From assembly GCA_905236675.1 (NCBI GenBank), contig CAJOND010000001.1, positions 164,839-228,838 of the forward strand: 64,000 nt of DNA. The letters run 5' to 3'. Origin of the DNA: Candidatus Rifleibacteriota bacterium (lineage in GTDB: Bacteria > Muiribacteriota > Ozemobacteria > Ozemobacterales > Ozemobacteraceae). Every line of letters starts with the position of its first letter. The stretch's first letter is position 1. Made by a program: the position numbers and the translations under genes. The notes beneath the pieces were generated by a model. It did no database searches. It was not told the origin of the DNA and was given only the letters and a program-made list of their open reading frames with translations. This document shows, piece by piece, positions 42,424 to 51,890 of the stretch.

Positions 42424-44220
42424 TCATATAGAATTAACAATGAGTTCAGCTGTTTTTAATGGAATATGGCAACGACTGACTAGCTCTTCTGGTGTACATT
42501 TTACAACATTATCAACAGACCCAAACTCTAATATAAGTTTCTTTAAAATTACAGGACCTACTCCTGGCAATTTCAGAAGTGAAGAACGCAATGTTCTATT
42601 TGTATGAGTTTTACTTTGAAAAGTATGACAAAAGCGGTGAGCTTCATTTCGTAATTTAATAATTACTCTCATTCCTGGACTGGAAAAAGGCAATTTAATT
42701 TCACGACCATCAGTTTGAACAAGCAATTCTTCTTTTTTAGCAAGTCCCATAATCTGCTGATCATGTATACCTAAAAGTTCCAGCTCGTGCATTGCTGAAT
42801 GTAGCTGTGTAATGCCTCCGTCAACTATAAACAGGTCAGGGAGAGGTTTCTGCTCGGCAAGAAGTCTGGAAAAACGTCTTCTTACTATTTCTCCGATTGA
42901 AGCAGGGTCGTCACCGCCCATAGCTTCCTTAATATGGAATAATCTGTATTCACTTTTCTTTGGTTTGCCATTTTCACATACGACAACAGAGGCAACAGGG
43001 TCTACTCCTTGAATATGGGCGATGTCGGTACATTCTATATGGATAGGAGCTTTCTTTAAACCTAATCTGGTCTGTAAATCTATAACCGAATCATCAATGC
43101 GTTCTTTCCCTTTGGTTTCGCTATTTCTTAAAAATTCTCTAGCGTTATTGTTAGCCATTTCTAATAGAGTTAAAAATTGGCCTTTTTGGGGAACATGAAA
43201 AGAAACTTTGTGGTCGGCTTTGTTTGTAAGCATTTCAAGCAAAGAATCGTCTCCGTCAGGCATTAAAGATGAGTATAGAAAACTTGGAATCAAGTCGATA
43301 TCGTAATGGCGATTAATTACTTCTGTCAGAGCTTCTGCCAGGGACATATCATCGTATCTTTCAAAATCTATTATTCTATTGCCAAGCAGTTTGCCACCTC
43401 TGATAGAAAAAACTGAAAAAATAACTCTCAAACCAGCTTCTGCTATTCCCCAGAAATCTATATCTATTGGTTTTAAAAATTCAACTTTTTGGCTTTCAAA
43501 GAACTTTCTTAGAGCTGTTAAAGTATCTCTGACTTCTGCAGCTTCTTCGAAAAGGAACTTTGCTGATAGTTCTTTTAATTGCTTTTCTAGACCAGTAAAA
43601 TCTGGTTGAACTCTGCCAGATAGAACGTCTACTGTTTTATTTATAGAAACAGCGTATTCTTCAGGTTTTATATTTCCTTGGCATACACCCTGACAAAGAC
43701 CGAGATGGTAATTTAAACAGGGGCGTTTTGTTTTTCCGTCATTACCAACAGGCTTTTTTGAAGTGCAAAGTCTATAGGTTCTAGAAAGCATATCAATGAT
43801 TCTGGATAAATCATAACCACTGGGAAAAGGGCCGAAATATAAATTGCCGTCACGGTAGGAAACTTTTCTGACTTTTTCTAATCTTGGAAAACGGTCTTTC
43901 ATTGTGACTTTTATATAAGGGTATGTTTTGTTGTCTTTTAAAAGAATGTTATAATGCGGATTGTGTTTTTTTATAAGATTGTTTTCCAGAATTAAAGCTT
44001 CTACTTCTGTATTGGTTATTATATATTCAAAATCATCAATAGCTGCTACCAGAGCATTGGTTTTATTACTGTCATGGTGGCGGTTAAAATAAGAATTAAC
44101 ACGTTTTTTTAAACATCTTGACTTGCCAACATAAATTACTGTACCTAATGAATTCTTCATCAGGTAAACACCAGGATTCATCGGTAAAAGTGCTAGCTTT
44201 TTTTCTATTCTTTCGTTCAT
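42424..44220 (-). CDS. uvrC: Excinuclease ABC subunit C
   Basis: 598 aa nucleotide-excision-repair nuclease. N-terminal GIY-YIG domain PGVYLMKNSLGTVIYVGKS, Cys-rich GNDGKTKRPCLNYHLGLCQG, UvrBC-binding segment with coiled coil (ELSAKFLFEEAAEVRDTL), RNase H-like C-terminal nuclease (IECTDIAHIQGVDPVASVVV and LFIVDGGITQLH), and a terminal helix-hairpin-helix LLKLPGVGPVILKKL. Length and order are standard. The downstream-to-upstream neighbour is a glycosyltransferase 20 bp away on the same strand. Confidence 0.97.
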   Translation of the reverse strand: MNERIEKKLALLPMNPGVYLMKNSLGTVIYVGKSRCLKKRVNSYFNRHHDSNKTNALVAAIDDFEYIITNTEVEALILENNLIKKHNPHYNILLKDNKTYPYIKVTMKDRFPRLEKVRKVSYRDGNLYFGPFPSGYDLSRIIDMLSRTYRLCTSKKPVGNDGKTKRPCLNYHLGLCQGVCQGNIKPEEYAVSINKTVDVLSGRVQPDFTGLEKQLKELSAKFLFEEAAEVRDTLTALRKFFESQKVEFLKPIDIDFWGIAEAGLRVIFSVFSIRGGKLLGNRIIDFERYDDMSLAEALTEVINRHYDIDLIPSFLYSSLMPDGDDSLLEMLTNKADHKVSFHVPQKGQFLTLLEMANNNAREFLRNSETKGKERIDDSVIDLQTRLGLKKAPIHIECTDIAHIQGVDPVASVVVCENGKPKKSEYRLFHIKEAMGGDDPASIGEIVRRRFSRLLAEQKPLPDLFIVDGGITQLHSAMHELELLGIHDQQIMGLAKKEELLVQTDGREIKLPFSSPGMRVIIKLRNEAHRFCHTFQSKTHTNRTLRSSLLKLPGVGPVILKKLILEFGSVDNVVKCTPEELVSRCHIPLKTAELIVNSI

Positions 44221-44240
44221 TATTTTATGAATGTATTATT

Positions 44241-45356
44241 TTAGAAATGGGTAAAGGCTTTTTTATGTAGTTCCATAGCGTTTTCCCATGTGAAGAATTG
44301 AGAAAAGTCAACAAGTTTATTGATTAATAACGGATTGTCGCGCAGACTTATTGCTTTTTCCATGCCTTCTGCCAAAGCTTTTCCATCGAATGGTTTTACT
44401 AGGAGTTCTTTAATTGCACAGAATTCTGGCAGTGTTGCTGTTTGCATACCTACAACAGGACAACCGCAGGCTTGGGATTCGATGATTCCACACCCAAAGC
44501 TTTCACACCAGGAAGGAAATACATTTGCAATAGCATTTGAATACCAGTTAGGAAGTTCAGAATAGGGTAGGGTATTTAAAAATTTAATTTTGTTATCTAG
44601 TTTATTGGCTGTTATTAGCTTGAGCAATCTGTTCATATACTTTGTGTCAAAAGCTTGACCAACAATAAAAATATGTGGCAAATCAGGTTTTGCTTTATAA
44701 GCATCGATTATATATTCCAAGCCTTTATAAACGTAAATATTTGAAACAAAAACAAAATATGGTTCATTTCCTGCTTTTGGAGGACGAGCTAAATTTGGTT
44801 TAAAAATAGGGCTTATTCCATGATGGACTCTTTCTGTTTTACAGAAAGGCAGCCAACTTTTCAGAAGTGTATCAGAGGATTCTGATAAGACTAAAACTTT
44901 CATGCTGATTAGGCTGGAAAAAAGAGTTAAATATGTATTTGCCAGCATTTTCAGGAAAGATTTAATGCCTTCGGTCATGAATACTGAACGTAAGACTTCT
45001 TTTGTAATGGGAGCAACATTTTGAATCATTGTGTAGATTGGAAGCCCGGTAGGTATTATTGGAGCGATATTGGCAATACAGTAAATCAAATCTGCTTTCC
45101 AATACTTAGCTAGTTTTATCAGGCTTGTGTTTTCCCACCAATAACGTTTTAAAAGATTTACAGAACCAATTTTATCAGAAATTTTTTTTATTTTAAGATT
45201 AGATTTAGTATAAATATCTTCTGGAAGGTCTATCCCTTGAATTACAGCTAAAAATTCATCTTCTAGCATTAAATCGGGTAAGTATCTTAAAAGGTTAATA
45301 AGATAGGTCATTCCACCGCCAGCTACTGCAGATACAGCATTAATTAATATTTTCAT
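44241..45356 (-). CDS. Glycosyltransferase, GT4 family
   Basis: 371 aa retaining transferase of the GT-B fold. GGGMTYLINLLRYLP at the N-terminus; PYFVFVSNIYVYKGLEYIIDAY at the donor-domain start; the EX7E motif CESFGCGIIESQ with CGCPVVGM. No signal peptide. ATG 45356 (MKILINAVS) is preferred to an upstream ATG 33 bases earlier because AAGGGA lies 8 bases before it. Acts on a nucleotide-sugar donor; acceptor unknown. It precedes uvrC in the same direction by 20 bp. Confidence 0.85.
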   Translation of the reverse strand: MKILINAVSAVAGGGMTYLINLLRYLPDLMLEDEFLAVIQGIDLPEDIYTKSNLKIKKISDKIGSVNLLKRYWWENTSLIKLAKYWKADLIYCIANIAPIIPTGLPIYTMIQNVAPITKEVLRSVFMTEGIKSFLKMLANTYLTLFSSLISMKVLVLSESSDTLLKSWLPFCKTERVHHGISPIFKPNLARPPKAGNEPYFVFVSNIYVYKGLEYIIDAYKAKPDLPHIFIVGQAFDTKYMNRLLKLITANKLDNKIKFLNTLPYSELPNWYSNAIANVFPSWCESFGCGIIESQACGCPVVGMQTATLPEFCAIKELLVKPFDGKALAEGMEKAISLRDNPLLINKLVDFSQFFTWENAMELHKKAFTHF

Positions 45357-45412
45357 TTTGTTTTTCCCTTTTTTTCTATAATACCACATTGAGTTTTATA
45401 TTTATATAATTC

Positions 45413-45441
45413 TTGCTCAATCATTAAAAATAACATAAAAT
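45413..45441 (+). promoter_or_regulatory. Probable promoter of the aminotransferase gene
   Basis: TTGCTC (45413-45418), 17-base spacer, TAAAAT (45436-45441); leader of about 22 bases with a strong GGAGG. Confidence 0.55.
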
Positions 45442-45470
45442 ACTTAAATAGAATTTGGAGGGGAAAAGAT

Positions 45471-46769
45471 ATGTTTGAACCAAAATATGCTGAAAGATCA
45501 AAACTATTAAAACCTAGCTCTATACGTCAAATGATGGCTATAGCAAAAGAATTGCTTGCACAAGGTAAAACAGTTTATGAGTTGAATATTGGTCAGCCTG
45601 ATATTCCTTGTATTCCTGAATTTGTAGAAGGTATTAGTAGAAAAGCTGAATCTAGACAAATAAACTATACTCCGTATAATGGTGAAACCTACTTGCGTGA
45701 AACTTATGCAAGATACTTAAATGGCTATTTTGATAGACGAGGGGTTGATCACCTTGTTATAGATACAGAAAATATTCTTGTATGTGCAGGTGCTTCACAC
45801 TGTTTGAGTAACATCTTTTTAACTATCTGCAATCCAGGAGATGAAGTAATTACTTTTGATCCTTTCTTTTCTCCTTATCAGGGTTTTCTTGCTATTTCCG
45901 GAGGTGTGTTAAAATCAATTCCAACAGAAGCAGAAAACAATTTTGCTATTCCTGATGACGATGTAATAGAAAGTTATATTACAGATAAAACAAAAGCTAT
46001 TCTTATAAATACTCCTAATAATCCCTCTGGCAGAATAATGAGCTATGAAGAACTGGAAAGATTAGCTAGAATTTGCATCAAGCACGATATTTATTTGATA
46101 AGTGATGAAGTTTATCGAGAAATGATACTAGGTGATGAAGAAGCTGTTAGTGTATTACAGATAGACCTTCATGACGATGAATTAAACGAAAAGCTCATTA
46201 ATAGAATGATAGTAGTAGATTCTGCTAGTAAGACTTTTTCTCTTTGCGGTGTAAGAATTGGTTTTGTAATATCATTACAACCAATAGTAAATACTATTGC
46301 TTTGGTCAATGCTCATACTGTTGCTTGTATTTCTGATATATTGCAGTATGGTGTAGCTAACTGTTATGATGCTGTTATGTGGCGTCCTGAGTATCTTGAA
46401 GAATTCAGAAGAATATACAGGGAACGTCTTGAAGCTACTATGGATGCTATAGAAAAGTATCTGCCCCACTGTATAGTTTCCAGACCAAAAGGTGCTTTTT
46501 ATGTAATGATAAAATTCCCAGAAATCGATGATATTAATGAATTTTGTCATTATACTCTTGAACATTTTAATATGGGTGGTGAAACAGTAGCATTAACACC
46601 AGCTAAAAATTTCTACTTAGCACCAAATCTTGGGAAAAATGAAGTGAGAATAGCTCTTGTTGTTTCTCCCGAAAAAATGCGCCGAAGTATTAAAATAGTA
46701 TCTCAATCTTTAAAATCTTATAAAAGATATAAAGCTAATATTGATTCTCATATGAGACAGCTGCTATAA
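45471..46769 (+). CDS. PLP-dependent aminotransferase, class I/II
   Basis: 432 aa aspartate-aminotransferase fold: GQPDI near 41-45, TPNNPSG near 181-187, Tyr/Asp in ISDEVYREM (210-218), the PLP lysine in DSASKTFSLCG (Lys254) and Arg-containing RIALVVS near the C-terminus. Substrate specificity (aspartate, alanine or a broader amino acid) is not decidable. GGAGGGG lies 8 bases before the ATG. Ends just before a bidirectional terminator. Confidence 0.9.
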   Translation: MFEPKYAERSKLLKPSSIRQMMAIAKELLAQGKTVYELNIGQPDIPCIPEFVEGISRKAESRQINYTPYNGETYLRETYARYLNGYFDRRGVDHLVIDTENILVCAGASHCLSNIFLTICNPGDEVITFDPFFSPYQGFLAISGGVLKSIPTEAENNFAIPDDDVIESYITDKTKAILINTPNNPSGRIMSYEELERLARICIKHDIYLISDEVYREMILGDEEAVSVLQIDLHDDELNEKLINRMIVVDSASKTFSLCGVRIGFVISLQPIVNTIALVNAHTVACISDILQYGVANCYDAVMWRPEYLEEFRRIYRERLEATMDAIEKYLPHCIVSRPKGAFYVMIKFPEIDDINEFCHYTLEHFNMGGETVALTPAKNFYLAPNLGKNEVRIALVVSPEKMRRSIKIVSQSLKSYKRYKANIDSHMRQLL

Positions 46770-46792
46770 ATTAGCAGAGAAAAAATCTAAAT

Positions 46793-46828
46793 AAAAAAAC
46801 GCTTGTAGTTTTTTACAAGCGTTTTTTT
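46793..46828. terminator. Bidirectional terminator
   Basis: AAAAAAACGCTTGTA / TACAAGCGTTTTTTT with a 6-base loop, between convergent genes ending at 46769 and 46844. Confidence 0.92.
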
Positions 46829-46843
46829 ATATGTTCAGTTTAT

Positions 46844-47938
46844 TTAGATTTTGTATTCTTCATGGAAAGGACAAGCACAGAGATGTCCTGAAGTAATTTC
46901 ATGCATTTGTGGAATTGACTTAGCACATTCTTCTCTGGCGATTGGACAACGAGTTCTAAAACCGCATCCTGAAGGCTTTTTAAGCGGTGTTGGAACATCG
47001 CCCTCCAACATAATTCGTTGTTCTTTCTTTATATTTGGGTCAGGTTGTGGAATTGCAGATAGTAAGGCTCTTGTATATGGGTGTCTTGGGTTTTTGAATA
47101 ATTCATCTGTTTCAGCAATTTCGACCATATTGCCAAGATACATAACAGCGATTCTGTCTGAAATATGTTCAACAACGGCTAAGTCATGTGCAATAAAGAT
47201 ATAGGTTAGTCCAAATTCTTCCTGCAAATCTTGCATCAAGTTTATAACCTGAGCCTGAATAGAAACGTCGAGTGCGGAAACGGGTTCGTCAGCTATAACA
47301 AGTCTTGGGTTTGTAGCTAGAGCACGAGCAATACCTACTCTTTGACGCTGTCCACCAGAAAATTCATGAGGATAACGATTAGCCTGTTCAGCAGATAATC
47401 CAACTTTTTCCATTAACCAAGCGACTTTATCTCGCATTTCTTGTTTTGATAGATTAGCGGAATGAATAGTTAAGGGTTCCATTATTATTTCGCTAACAGT
47501 CATTCTAGGATTGAGTGAGGCATAAGGATCCTGAAATATCATCTGAATTTCAGATCTGAAAGGTCTCATCTGGTCATTATTAAGTTGGGCTATATCAACT
47601 GTTAATTCTGTTGGAATAGAAAAAGGTGGAACTTTAATCGTATGACCTTTATTTTTGACAGCAACAACTGGTAGTTCACCACTAAGATTTGAATGGAAAA
47701 GAATTTGTCCACCTGTAGCCTTATTTAAATTAATAAGACATTTCCCAGTGGTTGATTTCCCACATCCTGACTCACCGACTAGTCCTAATGTTTCACCTTC
47801 ATGTAAGTCAAAACTTACTCCATCAACAGCCTTAACATCTGCTATTTTCTTTTTTAAAACACCACCTAATACAGGAAAATACATCTTAAGGTTTTTTACT
47901 TCTAGTAATAACTTAGATGGATTATTTTTATCGTACAT
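46844..47938 (-). CDS. Peptide ABC transporter ATPase, OppF type
   Basis: 364 aa. Walker [10 protein letters not shown], signature [15 protein letters not shown], Walker [14 protein letters not shown]-loop [13 protein letters not shown] ([10 protein letters not shown]), and the C-terminal oligopeptide-transporter Cys-rich extension ([19 protein letters not shown]), which may hold an Fe-S cluster. A stretch of about 45 residues between Walker A and the Q-loop (near 75-110) is larger than usual. Last gene of the transporter operon, 38 bp after oppD. Confidence 0.92.
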   Translation of the reverse strand: MYDKNNPSKLLLEVKNLKMYFPVLGGVLKKKIADVKAVDGVSFDLHEGETLGLVGESGCGKSTTGKCLINLNKATGGQILFHSNLSGELPVVAVKNKGHTIKVPPFSIPTELTVDIAQLNNDQMRPFRSEIQMIFQDPYASLNPRMTVSEIIMEPLTIHSANLSKQEMRDKVAWLMEKVGLSAEQANRYPHEFSGGQRQRVGIARALATNPRLVIADEPVSALDVSIQAQVINLMQDLQEEFGLTYIFIAHDLAVVEHISDRIAVMYLGNMVEIAETDELFKNPRHPYTRALLSAIPQPDPNIKKEQRIMLEGDVPTPLKKPSGCGFRTRCPIAREECAKSIPQMHEITSGHLCACPFHEEYKI

Positions 47939-47976
47939 TTTTATGTTCCTTATTTTTTAATCAATCTGACGAATCT

Positions 47977-49143
47977 TTACTTTTCAATCAGATTTTTATC
48001 TAATTCTATCTGTGGTTTACCTTCTTCAATTAGATTTTGGGTTGAACCATTCTTTTGTTCATTTTGTTCGATCATCTGTGGGGCAAAGCCAATCTGTCGT
48101 TGTTGTTCTTTTGATTCAGTCTGGCCATTAAGATCTCTTTCATTATTCCAGAATCTAGGTTTAGCATGATGACATCTTACAAAATGACCTGGTTCAACTT
48201 CTACCATTTCAGGCGGAATTTCGTCACATTCCTTTGTTTTTTGTTTGCATCTTGTGCAGAAGCTACAACCTTTGGGTAACGCAAATAGCGAGGGAACCAT
48301 TCCTTCTATAGTGCTCAGTCTCCTTACTTTTTGTCCTGGTTTGGGGAGAGAGGCAAGTAAACCTTGTGTATATGGGTGCTGTGGTGAGTTAAAAATAGTC
48401 TTTATATCCGCTATTTCTTGAACTTTACCACAATACATAACTACTACACGTTGACAGGTTTCAGCAATAACAGCCATATCGTGAGTAATGAGCATTATTG
48501 CTGCATTGTCTGTATGGCTTTTTACTTCTAACATAAGTTCAAGTATTTGAGCTTGAATAGTAACATCGAGAGCTGTTGTTGGTTCGTCAGCTATAAGTAA
48601 AGATGGATTACATGCTAGTGCCATCGCTATCATAACGCGTTGACGCATACCACCAGAAAACTGATGAGGATAGTCTCTTAATCGTTCATAAGGGGATGGA
48701 ATCCCGACTAAGTCTAACATTCTTGCTGCTTCATTAAGAGCTTGACCTCGGCTCATTTGTCTATGAAGCATAAGTGATTCAGCAACCTGATCGCCAATAG
48801 TAAATACTGGGTTCAAACTGGTCATTGGTTCCTGAAATATCATAGAAATCTTATTCCCACGTATTCTGCGAATAGCATCATAATCTCTTCTGCGGTAACT
48901 AGCTAGAAGATTCTGTCCCTCGAATACAATGTCTCCATCAACTATTTCACCAGGAGGATTAGGAATAAGCTGCATAATAGATAGTGAGGTTACGGATTTG
49001 CCAGAGCCAGATTCTCCAACAATTCCTAATACTTCACCAGGGTAAACGTCAAAATCTACTCCGTCTACTGCTTTTGCTATACCAGCTTCTGTTTTAAAAT
49101 AGGTCTTAAGATTTTGAACAGATAATAAAACTTCGTCATTCAT
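47977..49143 (-). CDS. Peptide ABC transporter ATPase, OppD type
   Basis: 388 aa. Walker A GESGSGKS, QEPMTSLNPVF, signature SGGMRQRVMIAMALA, LLIADEPTTALD, THDMAVIAE, then a Cys-rich segment (CSFCTRCKQKTKECDEIPP). The last 50 residues form an unusual Gln/Glu/Asn-rich tail not found in ordinary OppD. Starts 12 bp after the permease gene upstream. Energises uptake together with OppF. Confidence 0.92.
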   Translation of the reverse strand: MNDEVLLSVQNLKTYFKTEAGIAKAVDGVDFDVYPGEVLGIVGESGSGKSVTSLSIMQLIPNPPGEIVDGDIVFEGQNLLASYRRRDYDAIRRIRGNKISMIFQEPMTSLNPVFTIGDQVAESLMLHRQMSRGQALNEAARMLDLVGIPSPYERLRDYPHQFSGGMRQRVMIAMALACNPSLLIADEPTTALDVTIQAQILELMLEVKSHTDNAAIMLITHDMAVIAETCQRVVVMYCGKVQEIADIKTIFNSPQHPYTQGLLASLPKPGQKVRRLSTIEGMVPSLFALPKGCSFCTRCKQKTKECDEIPPEMVEVEPGHFVRCHHAKPRFWNNERDLNGQTESKEQQRQIGFAPQMIEQNEQKNGSTQNLIEEGKPQIELDKNLIEK

Positions 49144-49155
49144 TTGGTTTTCTCC

Positions 49156-50670
49156 TTATCTTAGGCGTGAATACTGCTTCGGGTCAAAAGCTTCTCTTAT
49201 AGCTTCGCCTATAAATGAAACAAGGAGCAAAGTTACAAAAAATGCTGTAATTGGTGAAAGAATCAACCAAGGTTTGGTTAGATTAGCTAAACCTTGACCT
49301 AATAATTCACCCCAAGAAGAAGTAGGAGCTGGTAAGCCAAATCCGAGGAAGTCTAATGATACTAAAGAGCTAATATTAGCAACAATAGCAAAAGGAGCAA
49401 AAGAAATAACAGGTGTTAAAGCATTTGGAAGAATGTGTTTGAAGATTATAGTAGAATCTGTACAACCGATTGCTCTAGCTGCTGCAACATAATCTTTTGA
49501 TTTTTCACGTAAAAATTCAGCTCTAATGTAATAGGTCATGCCCATCCAGCCAAATAAGACTAATATACCTACTAACATCCAGAAATTTGGAATCATGATT
49601 GCTGCAAAAATCATTACAGTATATAAGAATGGCATTGCGGACCATATTTCAACAATACGTTGTACAATTATATCGAACCAACCGCCATAATAACCTAACA
49701 TTGCACCAATTGTTATACCAATAATATATGAGAAGAAAGTAACAATTAAAGCAAATGCCATAGATATTCTGAAACCATAAACCATACGGGCAAATACATC
49801 TCTTCCGCGGTCGTCTGTTCCCAGAAGGTGGAAACCAGTAGGTTTTTTAACACCATTTTTTAATGGTAAGAGACCTTTTAAAGACATAAAATAATAAAGC
49901 TGAGGATCTTCTAAGCCAACCCATTCAGGATGCTTATACTCATTTTTTATAGTGTCATCACTAGGTCTATTTTCTGGAACATCATACAAGGCTTCTTCAA
50001 AATAGCTTTTTCTCCATTCTTTCTCATGCCAAGTGGGTGGATGTGGTGGTCTGCAAGGTAGATCATCAAGTAAAGATTCTATATCACCATAGGGGTATAT
50101 TGGCATAATTACCCAATCGTCACCCCAATTGTTTTTTTGGTATTCTAAGTCTGATTCTGTTGCTTTATTGCTATTTATTCGTTCAGCTCTATCCTTATTA
50201 TTTTTTTTGTATAATTCTTTCATTGTACGGTAATTAGGTGAACCGTAGCCCTTCATTCCAAAATCTTTAGCTCTGGAATTACTAAATAAAGTGAATTTTA
50301 TATTCCCTTTATATTTTACAAAAATAGCATTTCCGTTAATAAAAAATTCTGCAAAAAAGGACAGAATAAATAGTGTTATTATAAGAATGAAAGAATAATA
50401 ACCACGTTTTAGACTTTGGAATTTTCTCCAGCGTCTTTTGAAAATTGGACTTGTAAAAAACATTGCAAATGCACCAATTGCACCTACAAAGACAGGCATT
50501 AGCCAAATAACAAGACCTATTGCTAATGCTAAAGTTGTTATTCCTTCGGCTGTATGACTTGCATTGACTGTTTTATCAAAACTAGGACAAAGAGCATACA
50601 ACACTGCCCAAAGTATTAAAACCGCCAAAATATCGTATAAATTTTTATATTTTTCGTAATGTTCGTTCAT
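49156..50670 (-). CDS. Peptide ABC transporter permease, YejE type
   Basis: 504 aa. Membrane spans at both ends; a large extracytoplasmic insertion (about 125-275) between the first helices and the permease core, containing DDWVIMPIYPYGDIESLLDD and PCRPPHPPTW, which is the layout of YejE rather than the shorter OppC. The core has LLGTDDRGRDVFARMVYGFR and the EAA loop AARAIGCTDSTIIFKHILPN. Its ATG overlaps the end of the upstream permease gene by 4 bp (ATGA). Confidence 0.88.
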   Translation of the reverse strand: MNEHYEKYKNLYDILAVLILWAVLYALCPSFDKTVNASHTAEGITTLALAIGLVIWLMPVFVGAIGAFAMFFTSPIFKRRWRKFQSLKRGYYSFILIITLFILSFFAEFFINGNAIFVKYKGNIKFTLFSNSRAKDFGMKGYGSPNYRTMKELYKKNNKDRAERINSNKATESDLEYQKNNWGDDWVIMPIYPYGDIESLLDDLPCRPPHPPTWHEKEWRKSYFEEALYDVPENRPSDDTIKNEYKHPEWVGLEDPQLYYFMSLKGLLPLKNGVKKPTGFHLLGTDDRGRDVFARMVYGFRISMAFALIVTFFSYIIGITIGAMLGYYGGWFDIIVQRIVEIWSAMPFLYTVMIFAAIMIPNFWMLVGILVLFGWMGMTYYIRAEFLREKSKDYVAAARAIGCTDSTIIFKHILPNALTPVISFAPFAIVANISSLVSLDFLGFGLPAPTSSWGELLGQGLANLTKPWLILSPITAFFVTLLLVSFIGEAIREAFDPKQYSRLR

Positions 50671-51890
50671 GAGAATCTAATCCTCGGGTCTATAACGCAA
50701 TATAGTAAATCTGAAATAATATTACCTAATAATCCCAAAATAGTTGAAATAACTAAAGATCCAAGAACAACAGGGTAATCTCTAGCAATTAATGAGTTAT
50801 AGCCTAATAATCCAAAACCATTTATATTAAAAACTTTTTCTATCAAGAAAGAACCTGCTAATATTATAGACAGCATATGGCCCAATCCTGTTGCTAATGG
50901 AATAAGTGAATTCCTTAATGTATGTTTGAATATAACGGTTTTTTCCGATAAGCCTTTTGCAAAGGCTGTTCTTACATAATCCTGACCAAGGTTTTCCATT
51001 AATGAGTTTTTCATTAATACAGTCATTGAAGCAAATGACCCTAAAACATAACAGAATACAGGTAAGAACATATGCCATCCAATATCAATTATTTTTCCAA
51101 AGAAAGATAAGCTGTTATGATTTGGATTATCAATTTTAGTTCTTTTTTCATAAGGAACTGAATAAAAAGCAGGATGACTGGAAGTTATCTGGCAATTTGA
51201 TTCTTTAGATAACATTTCTTTCAAATCTTTATATTTTTCAATGGTTTCGTTGGGTATATCCTTTACATAAACTGCTTCTCTGACATATCTATAAAGAAAT
51301 GAATTTTTGGTTATAGCCCCAGATTCATATCCCCCAAGAGGAAAGGCTTTACCACCTATGAGCATAAGCAAGAGAACGCCAGCGGTCCAACCAGGTATTG
51401 AATAAGCAATAAAAACAAGAACGGAACTTAAAGTATCAAATATTGAACCATGTTTTACTGCTTTCCAAACGCCTAATGGAATACATATGGAGTAAGAAAG
51501 AATAAAACCTGCTAAACCAAATATAATTGAAATAGGGAATTTTTCTTTTATAAGATCCCAAACTGGTCTAGAATAAGTGTCTGAAACACCTAAATCTAGA
51601 TGTAATACACGCCATAACCAAATACAATATGCTTGATAAAATGGTTTATCAAAGCCGTATATTTCTTTAAGGCGTTGCATCATTTCTTCTGATATTTGAC
51701 CATTTTCGTCCATTCCTGATGCTGTACCACCACCGCCTTCGCCACCTTGGGCGGCGGCTTGTTGATATCTTAAAACTGCCTGTTCTACAGGTCCACCAGG
51801 AACAAATCTTGTAACTGTGAAAACTAAGAAAGTAATACCGATAAAGGTTGGTATCATCAACAATAATCTTCTAAAAAAGTAACTAAACAT
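50667..51890 (-). CDS. Peptide ABC transporter permease, YejB type
   Basis: 407 aa. LLLMIPTFIGITFLVFTVTRFVPGGPVE opening helix, a Gly-rich loop (QGGEGGGGTASGM), YGFDKPFYQAYCIWLWRVLHLDLGVS, and the EAA loop RTAFAKGLSEKTVIFKHTLRN. An extra loop of about 60 residues (200-265) is also found in YejB. Starts by sharing the TAATG junction with the solute-binding-protein gene. Pairs with the YejE-like permease. Confidence 0.88.
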   Translation of the reverse strand: MFSYFFRRLLLMIPTFIGITFLVFTVTRFVPGGPVEQAVLRYQQAAAQGGEGGGGTASGMDENGQISEEMMQRLKEIYGFDKPFYQAYCIWLWRVLHLDLGVSDTYSRPVWDLIKEKFPISIIFGLAGFILSYSICIPLGVWKAVKHGSIFDTLSSVLVFIAYSIPGWTAGVLLLMLIGGKAFPLGGYESGAITKNSFLYRYVREAVYVKDIPNETIEKYKDLKEMLSKESNCQITSSHPAFYSVPYEKRTKIDNPNHNSLSFFGKIIDIGWHMFLPVFCYVLGSFASMTVLMKNSLMENLGQDYVRTAFAKGLSEKTVIFKHTLRNSLIPLATGLGHMLSIILAGSFLIEKVFNINGFGLLGYNSLIARDYPVVLGSLVISTILGLLGNIISDLLYCVIDPRIRFS